A DNA stretch of 32,318 nucleotides from the NCBI GenBank assembly GCA_945828295.1, contig CALZQV010000009.1, forward strand, positions 1-32,318, given 5' to 3'. Position numbers and translations under genes: made by a program. The notes beneath the pieces are model-generated. The model was not told the DNA's origin. It saw nothing but the letters and a program-made list of their open reading frames with translations, and made no database searches. Positions 1 through 8,636 of this stretch are shown here, piece after piece (positions within the stretch are counted from its first letter, which is position 1; each line of letters begins with the position of its first letter). This stretch comes from an uncultured Prevotellaceae bacterium (GTDB lineage: Bacteria; Bacteroidota; Bacteroidia; Bacteroidales; Bacteroidaceae).

Positions 1-98
1 GTGCGCCACAAGAATGGCAAGACCCATAAAATAGTTATGTAGAGCGGCCCCTCGGTCCCTCTTTCCAAACGACGATATTTAGGCCTGAAATAGTCGAC

Positions 99-199
99 GC
101 ATCGTTGAGCCTCCCTCAACGCATCGTCGAGGCTCCGTCAACGCATCGTTGAGCCTCCGTCAACGCATCGTTGATGCTCCGTCAATGCGTCGACGAAAT
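99..199. repeat. Intergenic 22-bp tandem repeat array (array 1), about 4 units plus a degenerate fifth; consensus GCATCGTTGAGCCTCCGTCAAC
   Basis: Units start at 99, 121, 143, 165 and 187 (degenerate): gcatcgttgagcctccctcaac / gcatcgtcgaggctccgtcaac / gcatcgttgagcctccgtcaac / gcatcgttgatgctccgtcaat / gcgtcgacgaaatcgg. Perfect inverted repeat TCAACG-CAT-CGTTGA at 138-152 and 160-174. Confidence 0.95.
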
Positions 200-227
200 C
201 GGGGGGAGTAAGGACGTAATAAAAGAA

Positions 228-260
228 GTAGGGAGGAAACCTCAAAAGTTTCCTCCCTAC
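228..260 (-). terminator. Intrinsic terminator downstream of the minus-strand TPR gene
   Basis: GTAGGGAGGAAAC-ctcaaaa-GTTTCCTCCCTAC is a perfect 13-bp stem; on the minus strand it is followed by TTCTTTTATTA. Confidence 0.85.
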
Positions 261-283
261 CTCTTATTATATGGTATGCGTTA

Positions 284-1726
284 TTACTTCTTTCCGCCGC
301 TCCAGAAGTCTTCCTCGGCCTTCTGCTTTGCCACGAATGCATCGTAGGCAGCCTTGGCGCGTGCGTTGGCGGCAGCGTTGGCCTGTGCCTCCTTGATGCG
401 ATTAGCCAAGCGGTTTGCGGCACCGCTGACGGTGATATCGGCTTCCGAAGCCTTGTCGCAATATGCGATGGCCTGGTCGTACTGGCCCAGTGCCGTGTTC
501 ACGGCAGCCTTCTGCAGATTGGCGCGGCCGGCCAGGTCGGCGTTGTAGCCAATGGCCTTATCAAGGTAAACGAGGGCACCCGTGTACTGCTTGCTGTTAA
601 TCAGGCTGGTAGCAATAATCAGGCAGATTCGGCCGCGGGTAGCATCGGTCTTACACAGCTCGATGGCTTTCTCGTAATATGTAAGCATGGCCTGCATGTT
701 GCCTTCCTTCTTGCTCAGACTTGCCATACCGATGGCCGACTCGTAGGTGGGTTCGATGGCATAGGCATATTCGGCAGCCTTGTAGTATACTTCGGCATCG
801 TCGCATTCGTTGCTCGAGAGCACCGTCATGGCCGAGCGCAGATAGTTCAGATTATCCTTGTTCTGCTCTACTTTCGGGGTGAAGAGGGCAATCAGCTGGT
901 CGCGATTTGCGGCGCCCGATTCGATAAATGTCTGCTCAATGTAGGCAAGAGGCTGGTCGTAGTCGTTGACAATCTTCATGGCCTTTTCGGGGTCGGTCTC
1001 TTCCTTGGCAAGCTGAAGCATCTTCTCGCACACTTCCTTATTGTTGAGGTAGTCGTTGAGGAACTGCTCGCGGTAATAGTCGTTCGAAGCCTTGTAAAGT
1101 TCATAGCTTACCCGGAATGAGTTGCGGATGTATGCGCCGCTCACCTCGTGGCCACCTTCTTCGTTGATAGCCTTGATGCCTTTGGCATACATGTCGTAGA
1201 TTTTGTTGTAGGTGTATTCAGGGTCAACACCATATCCGCAAAGGTAGTAATAGTCGGCTTTGGCAATCAGTACGTCGCCCTCCGTTGCGCGGCCGCGCTT
1301 TCCTTCAGGAATGCTCGCGTTCAGATACTTGAGGTACTTCATGCGAGTGTCGAACAGATTCATCAGGTCGGCCAGATAAACCTTCTTCTTTTCCACGTCG
1401 GTTTCTGTCTTGATGAGGTTATATAGCATCCAGGCGCCACGGGCATAGAGCGTAACGGTAGCAATGGGGGTATTTTTGATAAGCCACTTCCAGTTGTCGT
1501 ACATCTCGGCCCAGTTTTGGCTGTTATAGTACATCTGCAGCATCGTAACGTATCCACCCACCAGTTTGCTCGGGTCTTCGGCAGGTTCGGTGCCGATGTA
1601 GGCAACGCGATAGCGGACTTCGTCATTTGTCAGGTCGATGCTGGAGTCCAAGTTCTCGTACTGGGCAAATGTAGGTAGCGCCGTAAATGTCAGGGTTAGT
1701 GCAAGTGCAATGTTTCTTATCTTCAT
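284..1726 (-). CDS. Secreted tetratricopeptide-repeat protein
   Basis: 480-aa ORF with signal peptide (MKIRNIALALTLTFTALPTFAQ) and TPR-like repeats (AMLTYYEKAIELCK, GALVYLDKAIGYN, QYDQAIAYCDKASE). Confidence 0.9.
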   Translation of the reverse strand: MKIRNIALALTLTFTALPTFAQYENLDSSIDLTNDEVRYRVAYIGTEPAEDPSKLVGGYVTMLQMYYNSQNWAEMYDNWKWLIKNTPIATVTLYARGAWMLYNLIKTETDVEKKKVYLADLMNLFDTRMKYLKYLNASIPEGKRGRATEGDVLIAKADYYYLCGYGVDPEYTYNKIYDMYAKGIKAINEEGGHEVSGAYIRNSFRVSYELYKASNDYYREQFLNDYLNNKEVCEKMLQLAKEETDPEKAMKIVNDYDQPLAYIEQTFIESGAANRDQLIALFTPKVEQNKDNLNYLRSAMTVLSSNECDDAEVYYKAAEYAYAIEPTYESAIGMASLSKKEGNMQAMLTYYEKAIELCKTDATRGRICLIIATSLINSKQYTGALVYLDKAIGYNADLAGRANLQKAAVNTALGQYDQAIAYCDKASEADITVSGAANRLANRIKEAQANAAANARAKAAYDAFVAKQKAEEDFWSGGKK

Positions 1727-1837
1727 CTTTTTGTTAAATTGTTAAAATGTTATTGTTTCTCGTTGCAAAAGTATAAATAAAATCTTTATTAGGGTAAGAA
1801 TAACCGTTAAATAGGGTTATTTAATATCAAAATATGT

Positions 1838-2029
1838 TTAATAGTGGTCGAAGTGTTGCACTTCGCGCTTGGCATTTGTCTTCTCAAAGTCAACACACAG
1901 ATGCTTTGATTCGGCGACGAATTTCTCGTTCAGGATGTTGCAATGGCATATGATGGGGTTCTCGAACCATTGCATATATTTGCCGTGCTTGCACTCGATG
2001 CAACGCACCATTTCGTTTTTTGACGCCAT
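1838..2029 (-). CDS. Small Cys-rich protein, possible zinc-binding
   Basis: 63-aa ORF one nucleotide downstream of the lipoprotein gene; CIEC...CHC...C pattern. Confidence 0.6.
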   Translation of the reverse strand: MASKNEMVRCIECKHGKYMQWFENPIICHCNILNEKFVAESKHLCVDFEKTNAKREVQHFDHY

Positions 2030-2030
2030 A

Positions 2031-2621
2031 TTAGTTGCTGAATGACAGGATTTGGTTAATGTGATTGCGGATGACGAGCGAGTCGTCGGTTAGTAACATG
2101 ATGTCCATCGTGTCCACTCGGTTTACGAGTCCGTACTCCATCTGCTGCTGGCTGCTCAGCAGGATGCGCCCGTTCCACAGCTTCCATCCGTCGTATGCCA
2201 GATTCTTGCTGATGATGACGCCGTCGTCCTTCATGTCGATGGAACCATTCTCTGTATTCCAGGTCTGTGCCAGTTGCGTGACGTTGATGGCCGTCGTCAT
2301 GCTCTCTCCGTCGGCGCTGATGGTGATGGCAAAGCGGTCGGTGTAGTTGCGGATGTCGCCCGTGAGCCTGCCGTCCGTTCCCGTATATGGGTCGGTGCGG
2401 TAGAGTTCAAGCGTGTCGTTGTCGTCGGTAATGAATTGAAGGGCGCTCATTCCTGTGTCGGTTCCTAAGTGGCCCCATAGCGTAGAGTCGTTGACTGTCG
2501 TTACGGTCTCTATGCTGTCGCCCTCGATGTTTTCGATTTTTCCCGTCTGCTCGCGTTTGCAATTACTAAACAGAATCGCGTACGCACATAAAATAATACA
2601 TGGAACGATTCGACTTTTCAT
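2031..2621 (-). CDS. Putative lipoprotein
   Basis: 196-aa ORF with N-terminal signal and lipobox-like LFSNC; TAACTTTG -7-like element upstream on the minus strand (2664-2671). Confidence 0.8.
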   Translation of the reverse strand: MKSRIVPCIILCAYAILFSNCKREQTGKIENIEGDSIETVTTVNDSTLWGHLGTDTGMSALQFITDDNDTLELYRTDPYTGTDGRLTGDIRNYTDRFAITISADGESMTTAINVTQLAQTWNTENGSIDMKDDGVIISKNLAYDGWKLWNGRILLSSQQQMEYGLVNRVDTMDIMLLTDDSLVIRNHINQILSFSN

Positions 2622-2754
2622 GTGATGTCAGTGTATGATAACAGTATTACATATATTATAATACAAAGTTACGAAGAAATTGAGGATTTTAAAATATAAA
2701 GTAAAAAATAATTAGTACCTTTGGCCCAAATTACGCAGAATCTTTGGTACAAAA

Positions 2755-3720
2755 ATGGAAATCGTACTTTATTCTTTGGGAGTACTTGTGGGCTTGTGTG
2801 GAATCATCAAGGGTGCCGATTGGCTTGTCGACGGCTCCTCGGCCCTGGCTCGCAAGTTCCGCATTACAGAGATTGTGATAGGCCTCACCATTGTTGCTTT
2901 CGGAACCAGTATGCCTGAGTTCGTCGTCAGCCTGTTTGCAGCCCTGAAGGGCAGTGGCGACATGTCGGTGGGCAACATCATGGGTTCCAATATATTCAAT
3001 TCGCTGGTCATTCTGGGAGCCACGGCATTTGTCAGCACCGTCCCTGTCGGCCGACGAGCGTTGTATGTCGACATTCCCTGGAGCGCCCTTGCAGCCTTCC
3101 TTTGCTGGCTGTTCTGCTTCGATATGTTTTTGTGGCCCAAGTCGGAGAATGCGCTCACGCGTGTCGGTGCTATGGCTTTCCTTTTGGTGTTTGCCGTTTT
3201 TATGTGCTACAACTTCTGGTTGGCCCGTAACAGCCGCCGTGCAATGGAGGTTCAGGAAAGCACGGTGTCGAATACGACCATCTTTTTCCAAATCGTGGGA
3301 GGCCTCATGGCTCTGATTATCGGTGGTCGGGTGATGGTTGACTGCGCATCAAATGTTGCGAGTCTGCTTCACGTTTCGGAGGCCGTCATTGCGCTGACGA
3401 TTGTCGCTGGTGGAACCTCGGCGCCAGAGTTGGTGACAAGCATCATCGCTGCCCGTAAGGGAAAACTGGAGATGGCCATTGGCAATGCAATTGGCTCGAA
3501 TGTCTTCAATGTGTTCTTTGTGTTGGGGCTTGCCGGCATAATCACCCCCATGCACATTCAGAACATTAATCAGGTTGATTTGCTGATGTTTGTGGGAGGC
3601 CCTGTCCTGTTGTGGCTGATGGCCTTCCTCTTCCGCCGCATTAATAGATTGATGGGCGTGGTGCTGATTCTCGTCTACCTGTTTTTTTTGATGTATCTTG
3701 TGCGTCAGGTCACTGCTTGA
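2755..3720 (+). CDS. Calcium/sodium antiporter (CaCA family, YrbG-like)
   Basis: 321 aa; two alpha-repeat signatures, GTSMPEFVVSLFAALKGSGDMSVGNIMGSNIFN and GGTSAPELVTSIIAARKGKLEMAIGNAIGSNVFN. Confidence 0.95.
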   Translation: MEIVLYSLGVLVGLCGIIKGADWLVDGSSALARKFRITEIVIGLTIVAFGTSMPEFVVSLFAALKGSGDMSVGNIMGSNIFNSLVILGATAFVSTVPVGRRALYVDIPWSALAAFLCWLFCFDMFLWPKSENALTRVGAMAFLLVFAVFMCYNFWLARNSRRAMEVQESTVSNTTIFFQIVGGLMALIIGGRVMVDCASNVASLLHVSEAVIALTIVAGGTSAPELVTSIIAARKGKLEMAIGNAIGSNVFNVFFVLGLAGIITPMHIQNINQVDLLMFVGGPVLLWLMAFLFRRINRLMGVVLILVYLFFLMYLVRQVTA

Positions 3721-4132
3721 CACTCATCAACACCTTGGCGGGCACCTTTGCCAACTTCTTGTTTACGACTTTCTTCACGACTACGCCACCTTGCAGGTCC
3801 ATCGCGTAGGTGGAGTCGTTTAGCCACGTCAGTTGTATGCTTTGCGTCTCGCTGCCAAGGTCGTTCGACACGCGCAATGTGGCAACATGGTCGTCCTTGA
3901 TGTTGAATGACGTCACCATCCACTTGCCGTACACTCCGCCTCCGCCCAGATAACCATTCATGGGGCCAAACATCTCCATGTTAGGTACGTCGATACTCTC
4001 CTCGTAGAGATCGATGTGTAGTTCCATCCGCTCTTCCTTATTATAAAGATGCAGCTTCCAGGGCTCGGCTGCTTTTGATGCCAGTGTACCCACAAGCAGA
4101 GCGCATAAAATAAGTCTTTTCGTTCTCATCAT
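3710..4132 (-). CDS. DUF4251-like or otherwise uncharacterised secreted protein
   Basis: 140-aa ORF with signal peptide; 3' end overlaps the antiporter gene by 11 bp (convergent). Family assignment is uncertain. Confidence 0.65.
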   Translation of the reverse strand: MMRTKRLILCALLVGTLASKAAEPWKLHLYNKEERMELHIDLYEESIDVPNMEMFGPMNGYLGGGGVYGKWMVTSFNIKDDHVATLRVSNDLGSETQSIQLTWLNDSTYAMDLQGGVVVKKVVNKKLAKVPAKVLMSVKQ

Positions 4133-4136
4133 GCGA

Positions 4137-4167
4137 CAAAGTTAATGATTAACTTGATATACATCAA
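4137..4167 (-). promoter_or_regulatory. Bacteroidota-type promoter TTG-N20-TAACTTTG for the 4132 gene
   Basis: Minus strand: TTG (4167-4165), 20-nt spacer, TAACTTTG (4144-4137), directly abutting the start codon region. Confidence 0.6.
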
Positions 4168-4206
4168 TAATTTTCTTCCACATTTTGCAATCAACTGCCG
4201 TAAAAG

Positions 4207-4236
4207 TTGCTTTTTAAGATATTTTCACTACCTTTG
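4207..4236 (+). promoter_or_regulatory. Bacteroidota-type promoter for glycogen synthase, TTG-N19-TACCTTTG
   Basis: TTG at 4207-4209, 19-nt spacer, TACCTTTG at 4229-4236, ATG at 4258. Confidence 0.75.
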
Positions 4237-4257
4237 CGCCAAAATTAAGGCGCTTTA

Positions 4258-5955
4258 ATGGAAAATAATAAGATAATCCCGACATTTATCTTCGAATCGA
4301 GTTGGGAAGTCTGTAATAAAGTAGGAGGCATTTATACTGTCCTCTCTACACGTGCCAAGACACTTCAAGACGCAATGCCGGACCATGTCGTATTTATTGG
4401 TCCCGACTTTTGGAAAGGCAAAGAGAATCCCATGTTTAAGGAAAGTACAAGAATGTGGGCTCCCTGGGTGAAGGCGGCCAATCGCGAGGGTATAAGCGTT
4501 CGCGTTGGGCGTTGGAACATTCCTGGCAACCCATGCGTTATCTTGGTTGATTTCAATCCCTACTTCGTGGCCCGCGATCGCATCTATGCCGAAGCATGGG
4601 CCTCGTATGGTGTTGACTCACTTCACGCCTATGGTGACTACGACGAAGCCTCAATGTTTTCCTATGCGGCTGGTCGGGTAGTGGAGAGCTACTACAATTT
4701 TTACCTTTCGTCCAAAGGTGAGCGAGTAATTTACCAAGCCCACGAGTGGATGACGGGATTAGGTGCTCTCTACGTGCGCAAGCATGTGCCTGCCATCGGT
4801 ACAATCTTTACTACCCATGCGACAAGCATCGGACGTAGCATAGCCGGCAACAATAAGCCTCTTTACGACTATCTCTATGCATATAATGGCAACCAGATGG
4901 CTTATGAGCTAAACATGGAAGCGAAGCATAGCGTGGAACGTCAGACGGCTCATAATGTAGATTGCTTTACTACTGTAAGCGACGTTACCGCCAAGGAGTG
5001 CGAGGAACTTCTCGACCGTCCCTGCGATGTAGTCCTGATGAATGGTTTCGAGAATGACTTTGTGCCTTCGGGCTCGGCTTTCACCTCACGGCGCAAAAAG
5101 GCACGCCAGGCTTTGCTGCGTGTAGCTAATGCGCTCACAGGCATCACGTACCCCGAGGATACGATTATCCTTGCAACGAGCGGACGATATGAATTCAAGA
5201 ATAAGGGAATTGACGTTTTCCTTGAAGCTTTGCACCGCCTCGACTGGCAGGAGCAACTAAAACGCCAGGTTGTGGCCTTTATCGAGGTGCCGGCATGGGT
5301 GGCTGGGCCACGTGCGGATTTGCAGCAGCGACTGGCCACGAATACGGTTTACGACACAGCGTTGCCGATGCCTTTCCTCACGCATAACCTCAATGATGTA
5401 CAAAATGATAAGGTACTCAACAGCCTGCGTTGGTTCAATAAATCGAATCGGCCCGAGGAACGAGTAAAGGTCATCTTTGTGCCTTGTTACCTTGACGGGC
5501 ACGATGGCATATTCAACATGTCATATTATGATGTGCTCATTGGAAATGACCTTAGCGCCTATCCTTCGTATTACGAGCCTTGGGGCTATACGCCGCTCGA
5601 GAGCGTCGCTTTCCACGTGCCTTGCATCACGACGAGCCTCTCTGGCTTTGGTATGTGGGCCAACCAAGTAAAGGCCAAGGCCAAAGGCGCCGAAAACAGT
5701 GACGATGCCGCTAGTACATTGGCCGATGGCGTGGAAGTTATCCATCGCACCGACTATAACTACGCAGAAGTGGCCGATGGCATTGTCCGCGCTGTACTGC
5801 AGTACGCCTCGTGGGATAAAAAACAAGTCGACCAGGCCCGTCACAATGCCGCGTCGCTTGCCCAGCAGGCCCTGTGGAAAAACTTCATTCGCCACTATTA
5901 CGACGCCTATGATATAGCATTGCAGAAGGCAGCATATCGGCTCGAATCAATGTAA
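4258..5955 (+). CDS. Glycogen synthase, GT3-type (eukaryote-like GSY family)
   Basis: 565 aa; [25 protein letters not shown]-terminus, [16 protein letters not shown]-terminal [28 protein letters not shown]. Confidence 0.92.
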   Translation: MENNKIIPTFIFESSWEVCNKVGGIYTVLSTRAKTLQDAMPDHVVFIGPDFWKGKENPMFKESTRMWAPWVKAANREGISVRVGRWNIPGNPCVILVDFNPYFVARDRIYAEAWASYGVDSLHAYGDYDEASMFSYAAGRVVESYYNFYLSSKGERVIYQAHEWMTGLGALYVRKHVPAIGTIFTTHATSIGRSIAGNNKPLYDYLYAYNGNQMAYELNMEAKHSVERQTAHNVDCFTTVSDVTAKECEELLDRPCDVVLMNGFENDFVPSGSAFTSRRKKARQALLRVANALTGITYPEDTIILATSGRYEFKNKGIDVFLEALHRLDWQEQLKRQVVAFIEVPAWVAGPRADLQQRLATNTVYDTALPMPFLTHNLNDVQNDKVLNSLRWFNKSNRPEERVKVIFVPCYLDGHDGIFNMSYYDVLIGNDLSAYPSYYEPWGYTPLESVAFHVPCITTSLSGFGMWANQVKAKAKGAENSDDAASTLADGVEVIHRTDYNYAEVADGIVRAVLQYASWDKKQVDQARHNAASLAQQALWKNFIRHYYDAYDIALQKAAYRLESM

Positions 5956-5984
5956 ACAAAACATTATCTAATAATTATTATAGT

Positions 5985-8546
5985 ATGAAAATCAAAGCTA
6001 GTAACGCCAATCAGGCTTCATTCCGCCCCATTAGTGCGCGCAGTAACATCCCAACGGAGTTGAAGAAACTCGAGGAGTTGGCACACAATATGTGGTGGGC
6101 CTGGAATCATGACGCACGCAGTCTGTTCCGCAACATCGACGAGAAACTCTTTGACGAGTGCGGCGGCAACCCTGTGATGCTGCTCGAGAAACTCAACTAC
6201 GAGAAGATGAGCCAAATCTCGAAGGACAAGGCAGTGCTCAAGAAAATGGACGACGTGTATGCCCAGTTCCGTGCGTATATGGACGTTAAACCCAACAAGG
6301 AACGTGCCTCTGTTGCCTACCTCTGCATGGAGTATGGCTTAAATCAGGTTCTGAAAATATATTCTGGCGGTTTGGGAATTCTGGCAGGCGACTATTTGAA
6401 AGAGGCCAGTGACTCGAATGTAGATATGGTAGCCGTGGGATTCCTCTATCGTTTTGGTTACTTCACGCAAACACTTGCGATGGACGGCCAGCAGATTGCC
6501 AACTACGAGGCACAGAATTTCGGTTCACTGCCCATCGAACAGCAACTGAACGAAGACGGCACCCCAATGGTTGTCGACGTACCCTATATGGACTACTTCG
6601 TGCACGCATACGTTTGGCGTGTAAACGTCGGACGTATTAAGCTCTATCTGCTTGATACCGACAACGAGCTGAACTCAGAGTTCGACCGTCCCATTACCCA
6701 TGCCCTGTATGGTGGTGACTGGGAAAACCGCTTGAAGCAGGAGATTTTGCTGGGCATCGGTGGCGTGCTCACCCTGAAGAAGCTGGGCATTACCAAGGAT
6801 GTTTATCATTGCAACGAAGGTCATGCTGCCCTCTGCAACGTGCAGCGTCTTGTTGACCTCGTTCAGTCGGGCATGAGCTTCACTCAGGCTCTCGAACTGG
6901 TACGCGCCTCTTCTCTCTACACTGTCCACACTCCCGTGCCTGCCGGTCACGACTATTTCGATGAAGGCCTCTTCTCGAAGTATATGCATGGCTATGCTGG
7001 CCTCTTGGGAATCACTTGGGATGAGTTCATCGGCATGGGCCGTATGAATCCTGATGATCATGGCGAAAAGTTCTGCATGTCAACCTTCGCATGCAATACT
7101 TCACAGGAGGTCAACGGTGTTAGCTGGCTGCACGGAGAAGTATCAAAGAAGATGTTCGCAGGCATTTGGCAGGGCTACTATCCCGAAGAGAGCCACGTAG
7201 GCTATGTCACTAACGGTGTTCATTTCCCCACATGGTGTGCTAACGAGTGGCGCAAGCTCTATCGCAAGCACTTCGATGAGAACCACCTGAACGACCAGTC
7301 GAACGAGAAGATTTGGGAGGCCATCTACAATGTAAGCGACGAGGAAGTATGGGAAACCCGCATGCAGTTGAAAAACAAACTGGTTGACTACATCCGTGAA
7401 CAGTTCCGTGAGAACTGGCTCAAGAATCAGGGCGACCCCAGCCGTGTGGTTAGCTTGATGGATAAAATCAACCCCAATGCTCTGCTCATCGGTTTTGGAC
7501 GTCGTTTCGCAACCTACAAGCGTGCTCACCTGCTGTTTACCGACCTCGACCGTCTGGCCAAGATTGTCAATAACCCCAACTATCCTGTACAGTTCCTCTA
7601 CACAGGTAAGGCACACCCCGCCGATGGTGCCGGTCAGGGCTTGATTAAGCGCATCTATGAGATTTCGCAGCGCCCCGAGTTCCTGGGTAAGATTATCTTC
7701 CTCGAGAACTACGACATGCAGCTTGCCCGTCGTCTTGTTTCGGGCGTCGACATCTGGATGAATACTCCGACACGTCCCCTCGAGGCCAGTGGTACCAGTG
7801 GCGAGAAGGCACTGATGAATGGTGTAATCAACCTCAGCGTAAAGGACGGATGGTGGCTTGAAGGCTATCGTGAAGGTGCTGGATGGGCTCTGACTGAGAA
7901 GCGTACCTATCAGAATCAGGCTTATCAGGACCAGCTCGATGCTGCAACTATCTACTCCCTCCTGGAGAACGAAATCATGCCTCTCTATTATGCTCGTAAC
8001 AAGAAGGGCTATTCTACAGGCTGGGTTCAGGTTATCAAGAACAGCATCGCACGCATCGCTCCTCACTATACGATGAAGCGTCAGCTCGACGACTACTATT
8101 CGAAGTTCTACAATAATCTGCGCGACCGCAGCGCCGCTCTGCGCAAGAATAACTGCCAGCTGGCTAAGGAGATTGCAGAGTGGAAGGAGAATGTAGCCGA
8201 GAAGTGGGATCAGATTCGTGTTGTGTCTGTTGAGAAGCCCGATGCACTTGTTCAGGGTCTGCCTTTGGTCGGCCAGAAGTATCGCATCCGCTTTGTCATT
8301 GATGAGGCTGGACTTGACAATGCTATCGGTCTGGAGCTCGTAACCCTCACCACCGATAAGGAAGGTCAGGACCACATCTACTCCGTAGAGCCCTTCAAGG
8401 TAACTGGTCGTGACGGCAATAACTATGTATTCGAACTCAACCACATTCTCAACAATGCCGGTGGATTCAAGGTAGGCTACCGCATGTTCCCCAAGAACGA
8501 TGCGCTGCCTCACCGTCAGGACTTCTGCTACGTACGCTGGTTGTAA
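5985..8546 (+). CDS. glgP: Alpha-glucan phosphorylase (GlgP/GT35, short form with DUF3417-like N-terminus)
   Basis: 853 aa; [65 protein letters not shown]. Confidence 0.95.
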   Translation: MKIKASNANQASFRPISARSNIPTELKKLEELAHNMWWAWNHDARSLFRNIDEKLFDECGGNPVMLLEKLNYEKMSQISKDKAVLKKMDDVYAQFRAYMDVKPNKERASVAYLCMEYGLNQVLKIYSGGLGILAGDYLKEASDSNVDMVAVGFLYRFGYFTQTLAMDGQQIANYEAQNFGSLPIEQQLNEDGTPMVVDVPYMDYFVHAYVWRVNVGRIKLYLLDTDNELNSEFDRPITHALYGGDWENRLKQEILLGIGGVLTLKKLGITKDVYHCNEGHAALCNVQRLVDLVQSGMSFTQALELVRASSLYTVHTPVPAGHDYFDEGLFSKYMHGYAGLLGITWDEFIGMGRMNPDDHGEKFCMSTFACNTSQEVNGVSWLHGEVSKKMFAGIWQGYYPEESHVGYVTNGVHFPTWCANEWRKLYRKHFDENHLNDQSNEKIWEAIYNVSDEEVWETRMQLKNKLVDYIREQFRENWLKNQGDPSRVVSLMDKINPNALLIGFGRRFATYKRAHLLFTDLDRLAKIVNNPNYPVQFLYTGKAHPADGAGQGLIKRIYEISQRPEFLGKIIFLENYDMQLARRLVSGVDIWMNTPTRPLEASGTSGEKALMNGVINLSVKDGWWLEGYREGAGWALTEKRTYQNQAYQDQLDAATIYSLLENEIMPLYYARNKKGYSTGWVQVIKNSIARIAPHYTMKRQLDDYYSKFYNNLRDRSAALRKNNCQLAKEIAEWKENVAEKWDQIRVVSVEKPDALVQGLPLVGQKYRIRFVIDEAGLDNAIGLELVTLTTDKEGQDHIYSVEPFKVTGRDGNNYVFELNHILNNAGGFKVGYRMFPKNDALPHRQDFCYVRWL

Positions 8547-8570
8547 TCCGATTCAGCACCGTGCAAATAA

Positions 8571-8602
8571 TAGGGTGGAGACCATTCTTGGTTTCCACCC
8601 TA
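8571..8602. terminator. Bidirectional terminator between convergent glgP and dnaG
   Basis: TAGGGTGGAGACC-attctt-GGTTTCCACCCTA, 13-bp stem with one G-T wobble, AT-rich on both sides. Confidence 0.8.
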
Positions 8603-8636
8603 TATTATTTTGCCCTTCTATATGATTGCTCTTTTA

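Noticed and set aside
99-199. CRISPR array
   Set aside because: Units are contiguous with no unique spacers, and no cas genes are present.
160-423. 87-aa minus-strand ORF overlapping array 1
   Set aside because: Overlaps the TPR gene 3' end, the terminator and the repeats in another frame; no protein-like signal.
3710-3720. 11-bp convergent overlap of the antiporter and the secreted-protein gene as a regulatory antisense device
   Set aside because: Short tail-to-tail overlaps are common in compact genomes; no further evidence.
7143-8513. 456-aa minus-strand ORF antisense to glgP
   Set aside because: Low-complexity, Leu/Val/Ile-rich translation typical of the antisense frame of a biased coding gene; the plus-strand GlgP is unambiguous.
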